A stretch of DNA of 64,000 bases. It comes from Alcanivoracaceae bacterium. GTDB lineage: Bacteria; Pseudomonadota; Gammaproteobacteria; Xanthomonadales; Marinicellaceae. The translations under genes were made by a program, and so were the position numbers. The notes beneath the pieces were generated by a model. That model was not told the DNA's origin. It ran no database searches and was given only the letters and a program-made list of their open reading frames with translations. Shown here piece by piece: positions 29,645 through 40,568 of this stretch; the stretch's first letter is position 1, and every line of letters begins with the position of its first letter. The stretch is taken from NCBI GenBank assembly GCA_016744455.1, contig JADGEI010000001.1:518884-582883 (forward strand), written 5' to 3'.

Positions 29645-30358
29645 TTAATTTTCTAAGAAATAACCTGTTAATTGATACATAATCAATAACATGCCTGCCG
29701 CCATTAATAATGTATTTATTAGTCCTGAAAACTTGATATAAGAATCAAACTTTCTCCAAATGTTTAAGGCAATTAATACAACGACTAGTGCAATAAATTG
29801 ACCAAGCTCAACTCCTATATTAAAAGCAATCAAATTAGATAATAAGCCTTCATTATTAAGCTCATATCCTTGTAATTTTGTAGCTAAACCAAAGCCATGA
29901 AATAACCCGAAAACTAAGACTGCAATTTTTGTATTGAGTTGGAACCCAATTAATTTATTAAACCCACCTAGGTTGTCAAACCCCTTATAGACAATGGAGA
30001 AACCAATAATAGCATCGATTAAATAAGGATTGACCATAATGTCATTAAAGACACCAAGTAATAATGTAAAGCTGTGTCCAAGAGTAAATAGGCTTACATA
30101 GATTATGATATCTCTTGTTTTATAGAGAAAAAATATGACTCCGATTAAAAATAGCAAATGATCATAACCTGTTACCATATGTTTGGCACCAATATAGATG
30201 AAAGGAATGATTGATACACCCGTGTTATTTAGAAGGAATGACTTAGTTGTAGAATCTATACCGTGGGCTACTATTAGAGTTGAAAATGTTAAACCTAAAA
30301 TTAGCAGTAGTAAATTCAGTTGAGGATTTATAAAATATTTAATAGTCTCTTTATTCAT
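29645..30358 (-). CDS. HupE/UreJ family membrane protein
   Basis: GAKHMVTGYDHLLFLIGVIFFL, TLGHSFTL, FGLFHGFGLA. Confidence 0.85.
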   Translation of the reverse strand: MNKETIKYFINPQLNLLLLILGLTFSTLIVAHGIDSTTKSFLLNNTGVSIIPFIYIGAKHMVTGYDHLLFLIGVIFFLYKTRDIIIYVSLFTLGHSFTLLLGVFNDIMVNPYLIDAIIGFSIVYKGFDNLGGFNKLIGFQLNTKIAVLVFGLFHGFGLATKLQGYELNNEGLLSNLIAFNIGVELGQFIALVVVLIALNIWRKFDSYIKFSGLINTLLMAAGMLLIMYQLTGYFLEN

Positions 30359-30386
30359 CTATGCGCTTTGATTTTGTCATGTGTTT

Positions 30387-31088
30387 TCAAAGTCCTAATT
30401 TCTTAATTAAAGCATCGCTAGTTAAGTGTTTCAACACATTAAAAGGTTCACACTTTGTTTTCCCTGATTCTACAGGGATAGAGCCAATAGTTTTAGCAAC
30501 TTTAATTGCTGCCTGATTTAATTTAGCATTTCTTTTCCCAATTCCCATCAAGGCTGCTCCTATAGACATATAAACTGACTTATCTTCGCTGGCGTAAATG
30601 TTATCCATGTGATTAATGTGTTTTAGAAAATAATCATCATTTGGCGCAGATTTCTTTTTAGATTTAGATAACTCGTATAAAAACCCATAAGCACATCGCC
30701 TCTTGATTGAATCAGAGCTCTCTACCCATTCAGCGGCGATTTTATCTATAGATGAAAGTTTTGTCACAGGTGCTCCACATGCTGAAAATACATGCACCAT
30801 AAAGCCAAAATCAATATCCTTAACTTGTTTTTCCATCTGCTTTAATGTAATAAGTTTGGGGTCGTCAATTAATATTGAAATCACTTTTGCATCGTAATAT
30901 TCACTGTCCCAAAGCTCCATTGCTAAGTCATGGTTTTTTCCTACTTTCTTTGCTAATTTTCGTAATTGGGTTAAGCCAATTCCAAAGCTTTTATAGTGAC
31001 ATTTTGGAAATTCCATTTCATCCCAATTACTGATGCCTCTATCATTCTTATTCTCTTCAAGTAGATTTAATACTTCTAACTTAGTCAT
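30387..31088 (-). CDS. DNA alkylation repair (AlkD-like HEAT) protein
   Basis: AMELWDSEYYDAKVISILIDDP, CAYGFLYEL; start chosen at MTKLEV with RBS AAAGGTGA. Confidence 0.8.
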   Translation of the reverse strand: MTKLEVLNLLEENKNDRGISNWDEMEFPKCHYKSFGIGLTQLRKLAKKVGKNHDLAMELWDSEYYDAKVISILIDDPKLITLKQMEKQVKDIDFGFMVHVFSACGAPVTKLSSIDKIAAEWVESSDSIKRRCAYGFLYELSKSKKKSAPNDDYFLKHINHMDNIYASEDKSVYMSIGAALMGIGKRNAKLNQAAIKVAKTIGSIPVESGKTKCEPFNVLKHLTSDALIKKLGL

Positions 31089-31823
31089 AGAGTCACCTTT
31101 ATAAAAATAATAATTAATAACAGAGAGTATTGCACAACCCTCAACCATAGTTTATCTTAAATATGCTTTCAAATTAAGCTTATGTATACACTATGCATAA
31201 ATAAACTGGAATTATAGGTTATTCTAAGTCATCTGATAATTATTCAATAATGATCCTTTAAATGATTTACAAAAACCATATTGCATGGTGCTACCTATAT
31301 GTCCAATAAAACTTGGTAAGGATTTCTCTTAATAAAAGATGTTTTTAAATATATCGACACGGTAGGAAAAGCCATTAAACATCTAAAATGTATTAAAGAA
31401 GATCTTGTGGAGAAAATATTGAAAATAGAAAACAACAACTTACACAATGTATTTACAAGCTCCATAAACCTCTATAATACAGTCATTTTATAGTAGTTGT
31501 CTAAATATAGGGTTTAATTAAAAAGCAAAAGGTTTAGTTAGGTTTTTAGTTAGGTTTTCACGTATTTCTCTAATTATATAAGTTATTGTTATATGCGTAT
31601 AATACATATTATGTTAAATAATGAAATATTGTGAACTAACTATTGATGATATATATGCATGATGTTTTGTTCTGATCTTTTGTATTTAAATGAGTATGAT
31701 AATACTTTGGTAGGAATTATTTGTTGTTAATAAGTGTTGGTAGTAAAAATTAAGTAATATGGTGTAATTGAACGTAATCTTGTTTGATGTTAATATGATG
31801 TCTTATTTATTTACGGCTTTACT

Positions 31824-33347
31824 ATGACACAGATTACTAACCACTACCTTTCGTGGATAGATATAGACAAAGAGCTACATAGTGAGGTATTACTAACTTC
31901 AAAGGCTAAGATTACTGTTGGCCGATCAAAAAAAGCAGATATAGAAGTATTTAAAACCAGTGTATCGCGTGAACATTTAGAACTTACATGGTTGGATGGT
32001 AATCTACAAATAAAGGACATCAATTCGAGTTATGGATCTTGGGTTGATAGTGTGAGATTGAATCCAGGTGAAATTAAAACAGTTAGTAAAGATGTAGAAA
32101 TTCGAATAGGAAATTTAAGCATGTGGTATGAGTTGCGTCGTGAAGACGAATCACAAGAAATGATGCAAACTGTTTTTCATTCAACTAATGTTACTGATGA
32201 GATAGGATTATCAAGTGAAATTAATAATTTCAGAGTAAAACTACAATCCTTGTTGCAAGAAAGTTTTGGAGACAACACATTAAATAGCCAATTAATCAAC
32301 ACACTAAATGAAGAACTATTACAACTGATTAACAAGCAAGAACGTCAACTTAAGGAGCAACGAATATTAAACTCCATCAGCCATATACTTAACCGTAGTT
32401 TGACGTTGTCTGAGCTGCTTAAAACAGCCTTAAACCTTGTCAGCAAGGTTTTGAATGCAGAGCGTGGCTTCGTCGTTTTACGCCATACAAATGACAATAA
32501 AAGTGAAATTTATGCCCTACGCTATTTTGATGCTGTTGTCTGGTCAGATGACAATAATAACCCAAAACAATATAGCCAAACTCTTGTGGATAGCTGTTTT
32601 AAACAAAATGAAGTGATTATTGTTGGTGATACTCAACTATCTAACCACTTAAAGGATTTAGCAAGTGTAAAAAATGGAGGTGGGCGTAGTATTGCAGTTA
32701 TTCCGCTAGTTCAGGATGGTGAGGTTGTTGGTGTTATTTACCTTGATAATCAACAGCTTCCTCATAATTTTGATAAACTACAAATCCCTTTTTTAAATAC
32801 ATATGCTGCTCATACGAGTATTGCTTTACATAATACTCTATTGTTTAAACGGGCTATTACAGATGATTTAACACAACTTTATACAAGACAACACATAGAT
32901 GAAGGATTGGAATTAGAAATCCAACGAGCACAGAGTGATAAGCAAGATTTATCAATTTTAATTCTTGATTTAGACCATTTCAAAAAAATTAATGATAATT
33001 ATGGCCATACAACTGGTGATTTAGTACTGCAAATATTTTCTAGAATCATAAAAGAGCACCTCCGAGATGACGATATGGCAGGCCGGTTTGGAGGTGAAGA
33101 GTTTGTTATAATTCTTCCAAATACTGGTTTGAAAGGGGCAAAAGGTTTAGCAGAGCGTATTCGACTATCGATTGAAAAAGAAGTCATCATTAAGGACAAT
33201 CAGACTGTCCCGGTTACAGTAAGTGTTGGTGTTGCCAATTATCAATCTCAACACGGCGATAAAGCCTTACTATTATTTGAAGATGCGGATACTGCTTTAT
33301 ACAGAGCCAAGGAAAAAGGGCGTAATCAAACAATATGCTTTTCATGA
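31824..33347 (+). CDS. FHA-GAF-GGDEF protein (probable diguanylate cyclase)
   Basis: FHA VGRSKKADIEV..VSREHLEL; GAF region; GRFGGEEFVIILPN. Confidence 0.92.
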   Translation: MTQITNHYLSWIDIDKELHSEVLLTSKAKITVGRSKKADIEVFKTSVSREHLELTWLDGNLQIKDINSSYGSWVDSVRLNPGEIKTVSKDVEIRIGNLSMWYELRREDESQEMMQTVFHSTNVTDEIGLSSEINNFRVKLQSLLQESFGDNTLNSQLINTLNEELLQLINKQERQLKEQRILNSISHILNRSLTLSELLKTALNLVSKVLNAERGFVVLRHTNDNKSEIYALRYFDAVVWSDDNNNPKQYSQTLVDSCFKQNEVIIVGDTQLSNHLKDLASVKNGGGRSIAVIPLVQDGEVVGVIYLDNQQLPHNFDKLQIPFLNTYAAHTSIALHNTLLFKRAITDDLTQLYTRQHIDEGLELEIQRAQSDKQDLSILILDLDHFKKINDNYGHTTGDLVLQIFSRIIKEHLRDDDMAGRFGGEEFVIILPNTGLKGAKGLAERIRLSIEKEVIIKDNQTVPVTVSVGVANYQSQHGDKALLLFEDADTALYRAKEKGRNQTICFS

Positions 33348-33486
33348 AACATTGATGTAAATTATTCAATTAGAACCATGAAACATTTGCAATATATATA
33401 GATTGCCTACAATATGTTAGAAACTCCTGTTGCTATTGTGGCATAATCTAGGTTAATACTACCAATAATTCACTTGTTAATAATCA

Positions 33487-36330
33487 ATGGGAAATAAAGC
33501 TAATATACAATGTCCTCAATGTTTTCACTTAAATTCATTAGATACAATGAAATGTACTCTATGTGATTGGCCGCTAAAGGATGAAAATTTAGATAAAACA
33601 CAACTATTCAATAAGGGTATTGATGAGATTGATGCAAATCTCACAACTGCACCAAACTTAGAGTTTGTAGAGGGCATTGATCCTGATGTTACTCAGGCCC
33701 CTACCCCGCCATCTCATGATACAACCAATCCAGTTTTTTCAATGGCAGAAAAACAAACCTTCCACTTAGCTGGTGATTTAGCTCATTTTGAAGTGCGTGA
33801 AATCCTAGGCCAAGGTGGAATGGGGGCAGTGTATCATGCCAGAGACATTACTTTACAACGTGATGTTGCAATTAAAATGTTGCGACCTTTACAAATAGGT
33901 AATCAATTAAACAACGACACCTTATTAGATGAAGCACGAATGGCAAGTAAGCTTAATCATCCAAATATCGTTACCATTTATGATGTTGCTCGCAGTAAAG
34001 ACAGCAATTATATTGTGATGGAATGGGTGGATGGTCAACCATTGGATGAGTTGATACCCGATAAAGGATTAGAGCTAGAAAAAGCATTGAAATATGCTTG
34101 CCAAATTGTTGATGGCTTAACAAATGCACACGAAAAATACATTATCCACAGAGATATTAAACCGCAAAATATTATGCTTGGTCAGCAAAATAACATAAAA
34201 ATATTGGATTTCGGAATCGCTGGATATATCAACAACCTCAATGAGGATAACAATGGAAGTACAGATTCAGAGCAAACAACAATCGGCACACCAAGCTACA
34301 TGTCACCTGAACAAGCACAAGGCTTAAACCTAGACCAACGTACAGATATTTTTTCATTCGGTATTGTTCTTTACCAAATGCTGACGGGCAAACGCCCATT
34401 TATTGCAACCAACCTAACTGAACTCAAAAAACTTATTTGCACTGGAGATTATTTACCCATTCAAAAGCATCTACCAGATTTACCTAGTAATGTTGTGAAT
34501 CTTGTAGAAAAGATGTTGAAAATTAAGAAAGATGAACGTTGGCAGAGTTCAAGGAAGCTTTCTTGCGAGCTTCATAAAATATACAAAGATTTAACCTATA
34601 AGAAAAATTGGTGGCAACGCAGAAGTTGGCTCTACAAAGCTGCCATCCTATTGCCTTTTGTATTGGCCATAGGTTGGAGCAGTAAAGAAATCCTCTTCCC
34701 CGCCTCAACTCAACAATTGATTGAACGACAATTAAAAGAAGCCAACAAAATAGCTATACTACCGTTTAACAACATCAGTGGCGATCCATTGATACAGTTG
34801 TTTGGTGATGGCTTGGCGGTCAATCTAGGTAGTGACCTATCTGCTATCGCCTCACACCAAGGTAACACCTGGATAGTCCCCTCCACCGAAATCAGCCGTA
34901 TGAAAGACCAATCGGTCAAAAAAGTAGCCGATAAATACGGTGTTAATCTTATTTTGACCGGTAGCATTCAACACATGGGTTCTACTCGCTTGTTAGTTCT
35001 TAATTTAATCAATGCCCAAGATGGCCAACAATTAAAAACAGTTGAGGTGAGTATTGATGCTGAAAAATTATTTCAGGGACATGCTGAAATTAGAAAACAA
35101 GCGTTGGCGTTATTGAACTGGATAGTTCCTGATGAACTAAGCGCTAAATTTCAAGCTGATAGGCCGCAACTTGATGGCGCTTATAAAGAGTACATAAAAG
35201 GAATTGGCTATTTTTATCGTTTTGACCAACCAAATAATTTAATTAAAGCAGCGCAATCTTTCAAAACAGCCATAGAACTTTCGCCGAACTACCCATTAGC
35301 ATTTATTGGATTAGCTGAAAGCCAACTCATGAATTTTCGCCAAACCAAAAATAATATCTGGTTGGATGAGATGGAAAAGACCATAACTATTCTTGGTAAA
35401 ATTAGCTCAGACCAATGTCAAGTCGACTACTTGAAGGCTGAATTATTAACCAGAAAAGGGGAATACCACCAAGCCATTAATTTGTTCAATAATTGTATTA
35501 AGAAAAATCCTAAGCATATATCATCATATCTTGGTTTAGCTAATGCTTATGCTAAAAATGGGGACAGGAAATCGGCTGAAAACTATTATGAAAAAGCCAT
35601 AAAAATATCACCCAATAATGTTAAAAGCATTATAGATTCTGGAATTTTTCATTATTACAATGGTAATCATGAAAAAGCCATAGAACAATCAAAACTTCTT
35701 GCAAAAGTTGCTCCAAACAATGTAAATGCTTACATATATTTAGCTGGTAATTATTATGCATTGGGTGAAATTGAAAAGGCTATAAGTTACACATTGTTTG
35801 CCATTGAATTAAAGCCAACTGATTCAGCATATTCTAATCTAGCTACTATGTATTTTTCTAAAGGGGAGTATCAAAAAGCCGTTTCGGCCTATGAACTAGC
35901 CATTGAACTTAACCCATCATACTATATTTTTTGGGGAAATCTTGCAGATGCTTATAAATTAACTGGGAGTAGTAAGACTAAACAAATTTACAATAAAGCT
36001 GTAGAACTGGCGTCAGAAGCATTGAAAACCAACCCTAATGACTCATCTGTAAAAGCAAATCTTGCTTATTATCTTGTGAATAACAATAATATGAAAAAAG
36101 CACTTTTCTATGCAAATCAAATTGGTGAAAATAGTACAGGTTGGGAAAATTTTTTAGTTGCTCAGGCATACGATCAATTAAACATGATTGATGATTCAAT
36201 TAAACATCTAAAGTATGCTATAGATAAAAGCTATTCGATTGAAGAGATTCGTAATACACCTTTATTAGTCAACACTAGAAAAAATGAAAAATTTGAATCA
36301 TTGTTTATAAAAAACAATAACTTTAATTAA
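33487..36330 (+). CDS. Ser/Thr protein kinase with N-terminal zinc ribbon, TolB/FlgO-like region and TPRs
   Basis: CPQCFHLNSLDTMKCTLC; GQGGMGAVYHARD; IIHRDIKPQNIM; IAILPFNNISGDPLIQLFGDGLA; TPRs. Confidence 0.92.
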   Translation: MGNKANIQCPQCFHLNSLDTMKCTLCDWPLKDENLDKTQLFNKGIDEIDANLTTAPNLEFVEGIDPDVTQAPTPPSHDTTNPVFSMAEKQTFHLAGDLAHFEVREILGQGGMGAVYHARDITLQRDVAIKMLRPLQIGNQLNNDTLLDEARMASKLNHPNIVTIYDVARSKDSNYIVMEWVDGQPLDELIPDKGLELEKALKYACQIVDGLTNAHEKYIIHRDIKPQNIMLGQQNNIKILDFGIAGYINNLNEDNNGSTDSEQTTIGTPSYMSPEQAQGLNLDQRTDIFSFGIVLYQMLTGKRPFIATNLTELKKLICTGDYLPIQKHLPDLPSNVVNLVEKMLKIKKDERWQSSRKLSCELHKIYKDLTYKKNWWQRRSWLYKAAILLPFVLAIGWSSKEILFPASTQQLIERQLKEANKIAILPFNNISGDPLIQLFGDGLAVNLGSDLSAIASHQGNTWIVPSTEISRMKDQSVKKVADKYGVNLILTGSIQHMGSTRLLVLNLINAQDGQQLKTVEVSIDAEKLFQGHAEIRKQALALLNWIVPDELSAKFQADRPQLDGAYKEYIKGIGYFYRFDQPNNLIKAAQSFKTAIELSPNYPLAFIGLAESQLMNFRQTKNNIWLDEMEKTITILGKISSDQCQVDYLKAELLTRKGEYHQAINLFNNCIKKNPKHISSYLGLANAYAKNGDRKSAENYYEKAIKISPNNVKSIIDSGIFHYYNGNHEKAIEQSKLLAKVAPNNVNAYIYLAGNYYALGEIEKAISYTLFAIELKPTDSAYSNLATMYFSKGEYQKAVSAYELAIELNPSYYIFWGNLADAYKLTGSSKTKQIYNKAVELASEALKTNPNDSSVKANLAYYLVNNNNMKKALFYANQIGENSTGWENFLVAQAYDQLNMIDDSIKHLKYAIDKSYSIEEIRNTPLLVNTRKNEKFESLFIKNNNFN

Positions 36331-36388
36331 ATCAAAGAGTAGTAATTAGTTACTACTCTCAAAATTCAATGAAAAACCTTTTTTAATA

Positions 36389-36757
36389 TTATGATGGCTT
36401 GATTACTATACTAGGGTCCTTAGTAAAAGTCTGTCCATCAATGGTCAAAGTAAGATCATAAGTATCAGATGTAATTTCTGCATCATTTTCAACTGCGAGT
36501 GTATGTGTAGCAGAAGCTGTAGATGATACTCTTGTCATTGGAAAAGAAGTATCGCCAGCAACCTCATCATTAAATGGGTCTTGATCACCGCTATTTGCAA
36601 AACTCAGATCGCAACTAATGGTATTTGATGCGCTACTTGGCCATGTGACAGTCACATCTAGATTGCCTCCTTCATTAACATTGACACTAGAAGTTACAGT
36701 TGGAATAGTTCCTTCATCTAAAGAGCTAAGGTTTACGGTTATTGTTGGATTTGACAT
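36389..36757 (-). CDS. small beta-sandwich-like protein of unknown function, no signal peptide
   Basis: 122-aa ORF flanked by kinase and FHA-regulator genes; RBS-like GGAGAA upstream. Confidence 0.6.
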   Translation of the reverse strand: MSNPTITVNLSSLDEGTIPTVTSSVNVNEGGNLDVTVTWPSSASNTISCDLSFANSGDQDPFNDEVAGDTSFPMTRVSSTASATHTLAVENDAEITSDTYDLTLTIDGQTFTKDPSIVIKPS

Positions 36758-37136
36758 AATTTCTCCTGTTATTCGTATATGAGAGCTTTACTCAACTCTC
36801 TATAATTATTAAGTTATTGGGTTATTCAGTTTTATTTTTTATAATCACATATGACAGCCATTTTAGTAAATTAGCGTCTTCACAGCATTGAAGATAAGAT
36901 AGTGTGTTTACTTTTTATTAAGAAAGAATAATTAATAACAAATAATAGCTGAAAAAGATTAAAAAAGATATTACAATTTATTACATCCGTAGCAGCATTA
37001 TGATTTAAGTTACTTTTAAATTTACCTAAGCTATTGTTACCACTAAGTTTTGTATAGTATTTCACTGCAATCTATTTGATTGCTGTATTGAATTATAGTT
37101 AACCACGTATTAGATTAATAACTAACTAACTGAGAT

Positions 37137-38069
37137 ATGGCTACATTAAAAAACACAGTGTCTAACGAAACTATCCTATTGAGAAGTCATCACCTATTTG
37201 GCCGTCATTCTGGCAGTTCCAATACATTATTAATCAACCCTGAGTCATCACGTTTGCATGCATCAATCCATTGGAACGGAACCTCATGGATTTTACAAGA
37301 CTCAAGTAGTAATGGTACTTTTATCAACGAACAAGCTGCTACATTAGGTAACAAAGTAATACTTAATCTAGATGATAACATTCAATTCGGTGCGTTAGAT
37401 GCGGATGTGTGGTGTTTAATTAACAACGATTGCCCCAAATGCTTACTTGTACCAATTGAATCTAATTTAAAGCCGATTGAGTTAGAGGAAGTAGTTTTTC
37501 TACCTAATGAAGAGTACCCGGAAATGACTATTTATCAATCAATAAATAATGAATGGGTCTGTGAAAGTCAAGACGGCATTATGCCACTAGAATCAGGTGA
37601 AAAATTATCAACATTAGCTGGTAGTTGGTATTTTGTTAACGTCGATAATTTTGAAGAGACTAAAAAAAATGTAACTAAGCAAACGACTAAAGCTTTAAAA
37701 ATTAACGCTAATTTTACAGTTAGCAAAAATGAAGAGCATGTCAAATTAACGATTCTATTAGAAGATAAAATGATTGATTTAGGTGAAAGAACACATCATT
37801 ATTTGTTGTTAATACTAGCAAGAAAACGTATGGAAGACCAACAATCTTTAGCAGAAGAAAACGAACATGGCTGGATGGATAAACTTTTAATATGTCAACA
37901 AATAGGTTTGGATGAAAATCATTTAAACATTCATATCTATCGGTTTAGAAAACAACTTATAAAAGCACGCCCAATAACGATGCAATTAATGCAAATTATC
38001 GAAAGAAGGCGGGGCGAAATTCGCTTAGGTTTGGATACAATCAATATTACTGGTGGTTTTGATTCATAA
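37137..38069 (+). CDS. FHA-domain protein with C-terminal winged-helix-like region (putative regulator)
   Basis: FHA LFGRHSGSSNTLLINPESSRLHASIHWNG..SSNGTFIN; C-term DENHLNIHIYRFRKQLIKA resembling OmpR-type DNA-binding helix. Confidence 0.75.
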   Translation: MATLKNTVSNETILLRSHHLFGRHSGSSNTLLINPESSRLHASIHWNGTSWILQDSSSNGTFINEQAATLGNKVILNLDDNIQFGALDADVWCLINNDCPKCLLVPIESNLKPIELEEVVFLPNEEYPEMTIYQSINNEWVCESQDGIMPLESGEKLSTLAGSWYFVNVDNFEETKKNVTKQTTKALKINANFTVSKNEEHVKLTILLEDKMIDLGERTHHYLLLILARKRMEDQQSLAEENEHGWMDKLLICQQIGLDENHLNIHIYRFRKQLIKARPITMQLMQIIERRRGEIRLGLDTINITGGFDS

Positions 38070-38113
38070 AAACAAATAACTGTAGACCTCATCACCCTAT
38101 TCTATTAACTGTA

Positions 38114-39181
38114 TTATGATTTCCCAATGTTTCTCCTTAAACCAAATAGTGGTCTGATTAATGTAAACCTTCTAATAATAAATTCATAAAATACTAGTGA
38201 ACCCATAAAAAGTATTAGCACCACGCTAATAAACTTTAATCGGTAATCTATTGCCAATGGAAATACTAAAAATGAGGCCAAATATAAAAACACCATATGG
38301 ATTATGTAAATCGGATACGCTCCTTGACTTAAGTATTTTAAAGTGGTGCTGTTTGTGTTTAAATATTTATAGGCATAGGCAAAAACTGTAAATATCCATA
38401 AGTTTGATTCAATCGATAGTCGATAATATGACACTTGAAATTGACCTTGTACAACCCGATAGAAGTAAAACGCCAAAGCAGAGATAAGAAACAACGCTTT
38501 CCATTTACAAATCATAGTCCAAAAAGGTGTTCCCGAATACATAAATAAAAACCCAAATAAAAAAGCTAAAAATCCTAATGTGAATCCATGTGTTGTCATA
38601 GCATAGAGTTCAAAAGGTATAGGTTTTAGAACCATAGCCTCTGTAATAAAAATCACACCTACTAATACTAGGCCAACAGGGTGAGAGAGTAATGAGCGTA
38701 ACAGGATTAAAGCAGGCTTATTTTTATTGTGTTTTAAATACATAAACGCTGGTAACAGTACAATAGTATAAACAAATATATTAACTAAAAACCATAAATG
38801 AGAAGGGTTTGGGTTGTAACTATAATCCCAACCATAATAACCTTGCAACAGTAAAAGGTGTAATGGAACAATAAATAGCATTCCAAAAATAAACGGTAAT
38901 AATATTCTTGTTGTTCTCTCTTTAATTAATTGAAGCCAGTTTCTTTTTTGAATTGCAAAATACACCCCCATTCCTGCCACAAAAAAGAGTAATGGTATTC
39001 TCCAAATATTGAGCATGGTCATAGGTAACCATAAATTTTCCCAAGGTTGTTGGTTTGTTATAAATCCAATCATAAGACCCCAACTCTGAAAACCAATTGC
39101 TGTATGGTATATTAGCAACATTGTGATGGCTATTACTCGTAGCCAGTCAATGTCATATCTTCTAGTTGAATCGTAGTTCAT
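38114..39181 (-). CDS. acyltransferase 3 family membrane protein
   Basis: RRYDIDWLRVIAITMLLIYHTAIGF and multiple TMs. Confidence 0.88.
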   Translation of the reverse strand: MNYDSTRRYDIDWLRVIAITMLLIYHTAIGFQSWGLMIGFITNQQPWENLWLPMTMLNIWRIPLLFFVAGMGVYFAIQKRNWLQLIKERTTRILLPFIFGMLFIVPLHLLLLQGYYGWDYSYNPNPSHLWFLVNIFVYTIVLLPAFMYLKHNKNKPALILLRSLLSHPVGLVLVGVIFITEAMVLKPIPFELYAMTTHGFTLGFLAFLFGFLFMYSGTPFWTMICKWKALFLISALAFYFYRVVQGQFQVSYYRLSIESNLWIFTVFAYAYKYLNTNSTTLKYLSQGAYPIYIIHMVFLYLASFLVFPLAIDYRLKFISVVLILFMGSLVFYEFIIRRFTLIRPLFGLRRNIGKS

Positions 39182-39187
39182 TATGAA

Positions 39188-39775
39188 TTATCTCAATAGT
39201 TCTGCAATTATAGGCCTAGTCTTTTTCAAATTATCATAATCTAATTTTAACCCTAGTGGGGCTAGCGACTGACCAAGAACATCATAAATTGGTTTTACTT
39301 CTTTGAAGGGGCCTGAAACAGAACCATAGGCAGTTGTATTCATATTATTTCTTATGTTTTTATCGATGCCTTTATCAAGTAATAATTTAACTATTTCTGG
39401 CCTACAAAAGAATGCGGCTGTATGTAGTGCAGTTGCCCCATCATTATTGACAAAGTTTATGTCTACATTAGCATTTAAAAGTACTTGGACAATTTCGGTT
39501 TTTCCAAATAATGCAGCACTAATTAATGGGCTTGAACCGCCGAAAGGGTCTTTTTGATTGAGATCAGAGCCTGCTCTGATGTGCTGTTTTATTGCCTCCA
39601 AATTATTAGCAATAACAGCTGAATGCATATCAATCTGAGGTGCTATTGGCCTTGATTTTTTGTTATCATCGGTTGAACTGCTTTTTGAATCAGATTCACA
39701 GCCATTTAATATAAATAAAGCTAATACAGCGATAATAGTCATTAATTTTGGTGTATTTGGAGTTTTCATAGTCAT
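39188..39775 (-). CDS. ankyrin-repeat lipoprotein
   Basis: Lipobox ALFILNGC, ankyrin units GSSPLISAALFGKTEIVQVLL, GATALHTAAFFCRPEIVKLLL. Confidence 0.85.
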   Translation of the reverse strand: MTMKTPNTPKLMTIIAVLALFILNGCESDSKSSSTDDNKKSRPIAPQIDMHSAVIANNLEAIKQHIRAGSDLNQKDPFGGSSPLISAALFGKTEIVQVLLNANVDINFVNNDGATALHTAAFFCRPEIVKLLLDKGIDKNIRNNMNTTAYGSVSGPFKEVKPIYDVLGQSLAPLGLKLDYDNLKKTRPIIAELLR

Positions 39776-39887
39776 AGTTTTCCTGTTGTGTTTGTAATAA
39801 AGACATAATTTACTAGAGAAAAATAAATGCCCTTGGGGAAATGTTTTAATTCTTTAAATAAAGAAGTTTTGCACAGTTCTCTATTCG

Positions 39888-40568
39888 TTAGATAAAATCT
39901 TTTTTTCGTACCTGAAAAATGAAAATTAATGCAACGATTAAAATGGCACTTATAATTTCAAGAATAATGATTTGTATTGCCATTGAGTTCCATACCGCTA
40001 TTGGCCCTTCCATAAATTTAGCAATGTCATTAATACTTGCAATTAAAAACATAAATAATGAAACGCTGATATTTGTGATGGTCATAATAACAATTGTCCA
40101 AATTTCTGATTCTGTTATCAGTGCTGTTGCCAATATCAAAATGAAAGCTACCATTAATTCAAGCATAATTATTAAGGCATAAGGAATTAAACCATTGGGC
40201 AGGTGATTAGAAAAATAAATTACAATTACAGTTGAGCTAGTTAAAAGTAACCATATTAAACAGTATACCACTAAATTAAAAGTAAGTTTGGCTTGTGTAT
40301 AATCCATAATGGTGATTGGTAAACTCATGATGAATACAAGGGTTTTCTTTTTGTATTCATTGACCACTGTTGTTGTTACCAACAATGCACCAATTAAGAT
40401 TAAGACTGATAATAATAAAACCAAACCTACATAAAATAGTTTGCTTTCAATAGTTAACAGATAGATAGAAAATAATGCTAGTAGGGCAAATATATAAATA
40501 TTATTTTTATTAAAATGCCAATCTTTTTTAATAATGGACTGGATTATATTAACTTGATTATTACTCAC
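39888..40568 (-). CDS. ABC transporter permease
   Basis: Six predicted TM segments, overlaps ABC ATPase ORF. Confidence 0.7.
   Translation of the reverse strand: MSNNQVNIIQSIIKKDWHFNKNNIYIFALLALFSIYLLTIESKLFYVGLVLLLSVLILIGALLVTTTVVNEYKKKTLVFIMSLPITIMDYTQAKLTFNLVVYCLIWLLLTSSTVIVIYFSNHLPNGLIPYALIIMLELMVAFILILATALITESEIWTIVIMTITNISVSLFMFLIASINDIAKFMEGPIAVWNSMAIQIIILEIISAILIVALIFIFQVRKKDFI

Noticed and set aside
31318-31492. Open frame ...GFLLIKDVFKYIDTVGKAIKHLKCIKEDLVEKILKIENNNLHNVF...
   Set aside because: About 58 codons with no usable start codon or RBS in AT-rich intergenic DNA; consistent with chance, though a gene remnant cannot be excluded.
31530-31560. Short direct repeat TTAGTTAGGTTTT(T)
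   Set aside because: Only two copies in AT-rich DNA; not enough to call a repeat element.
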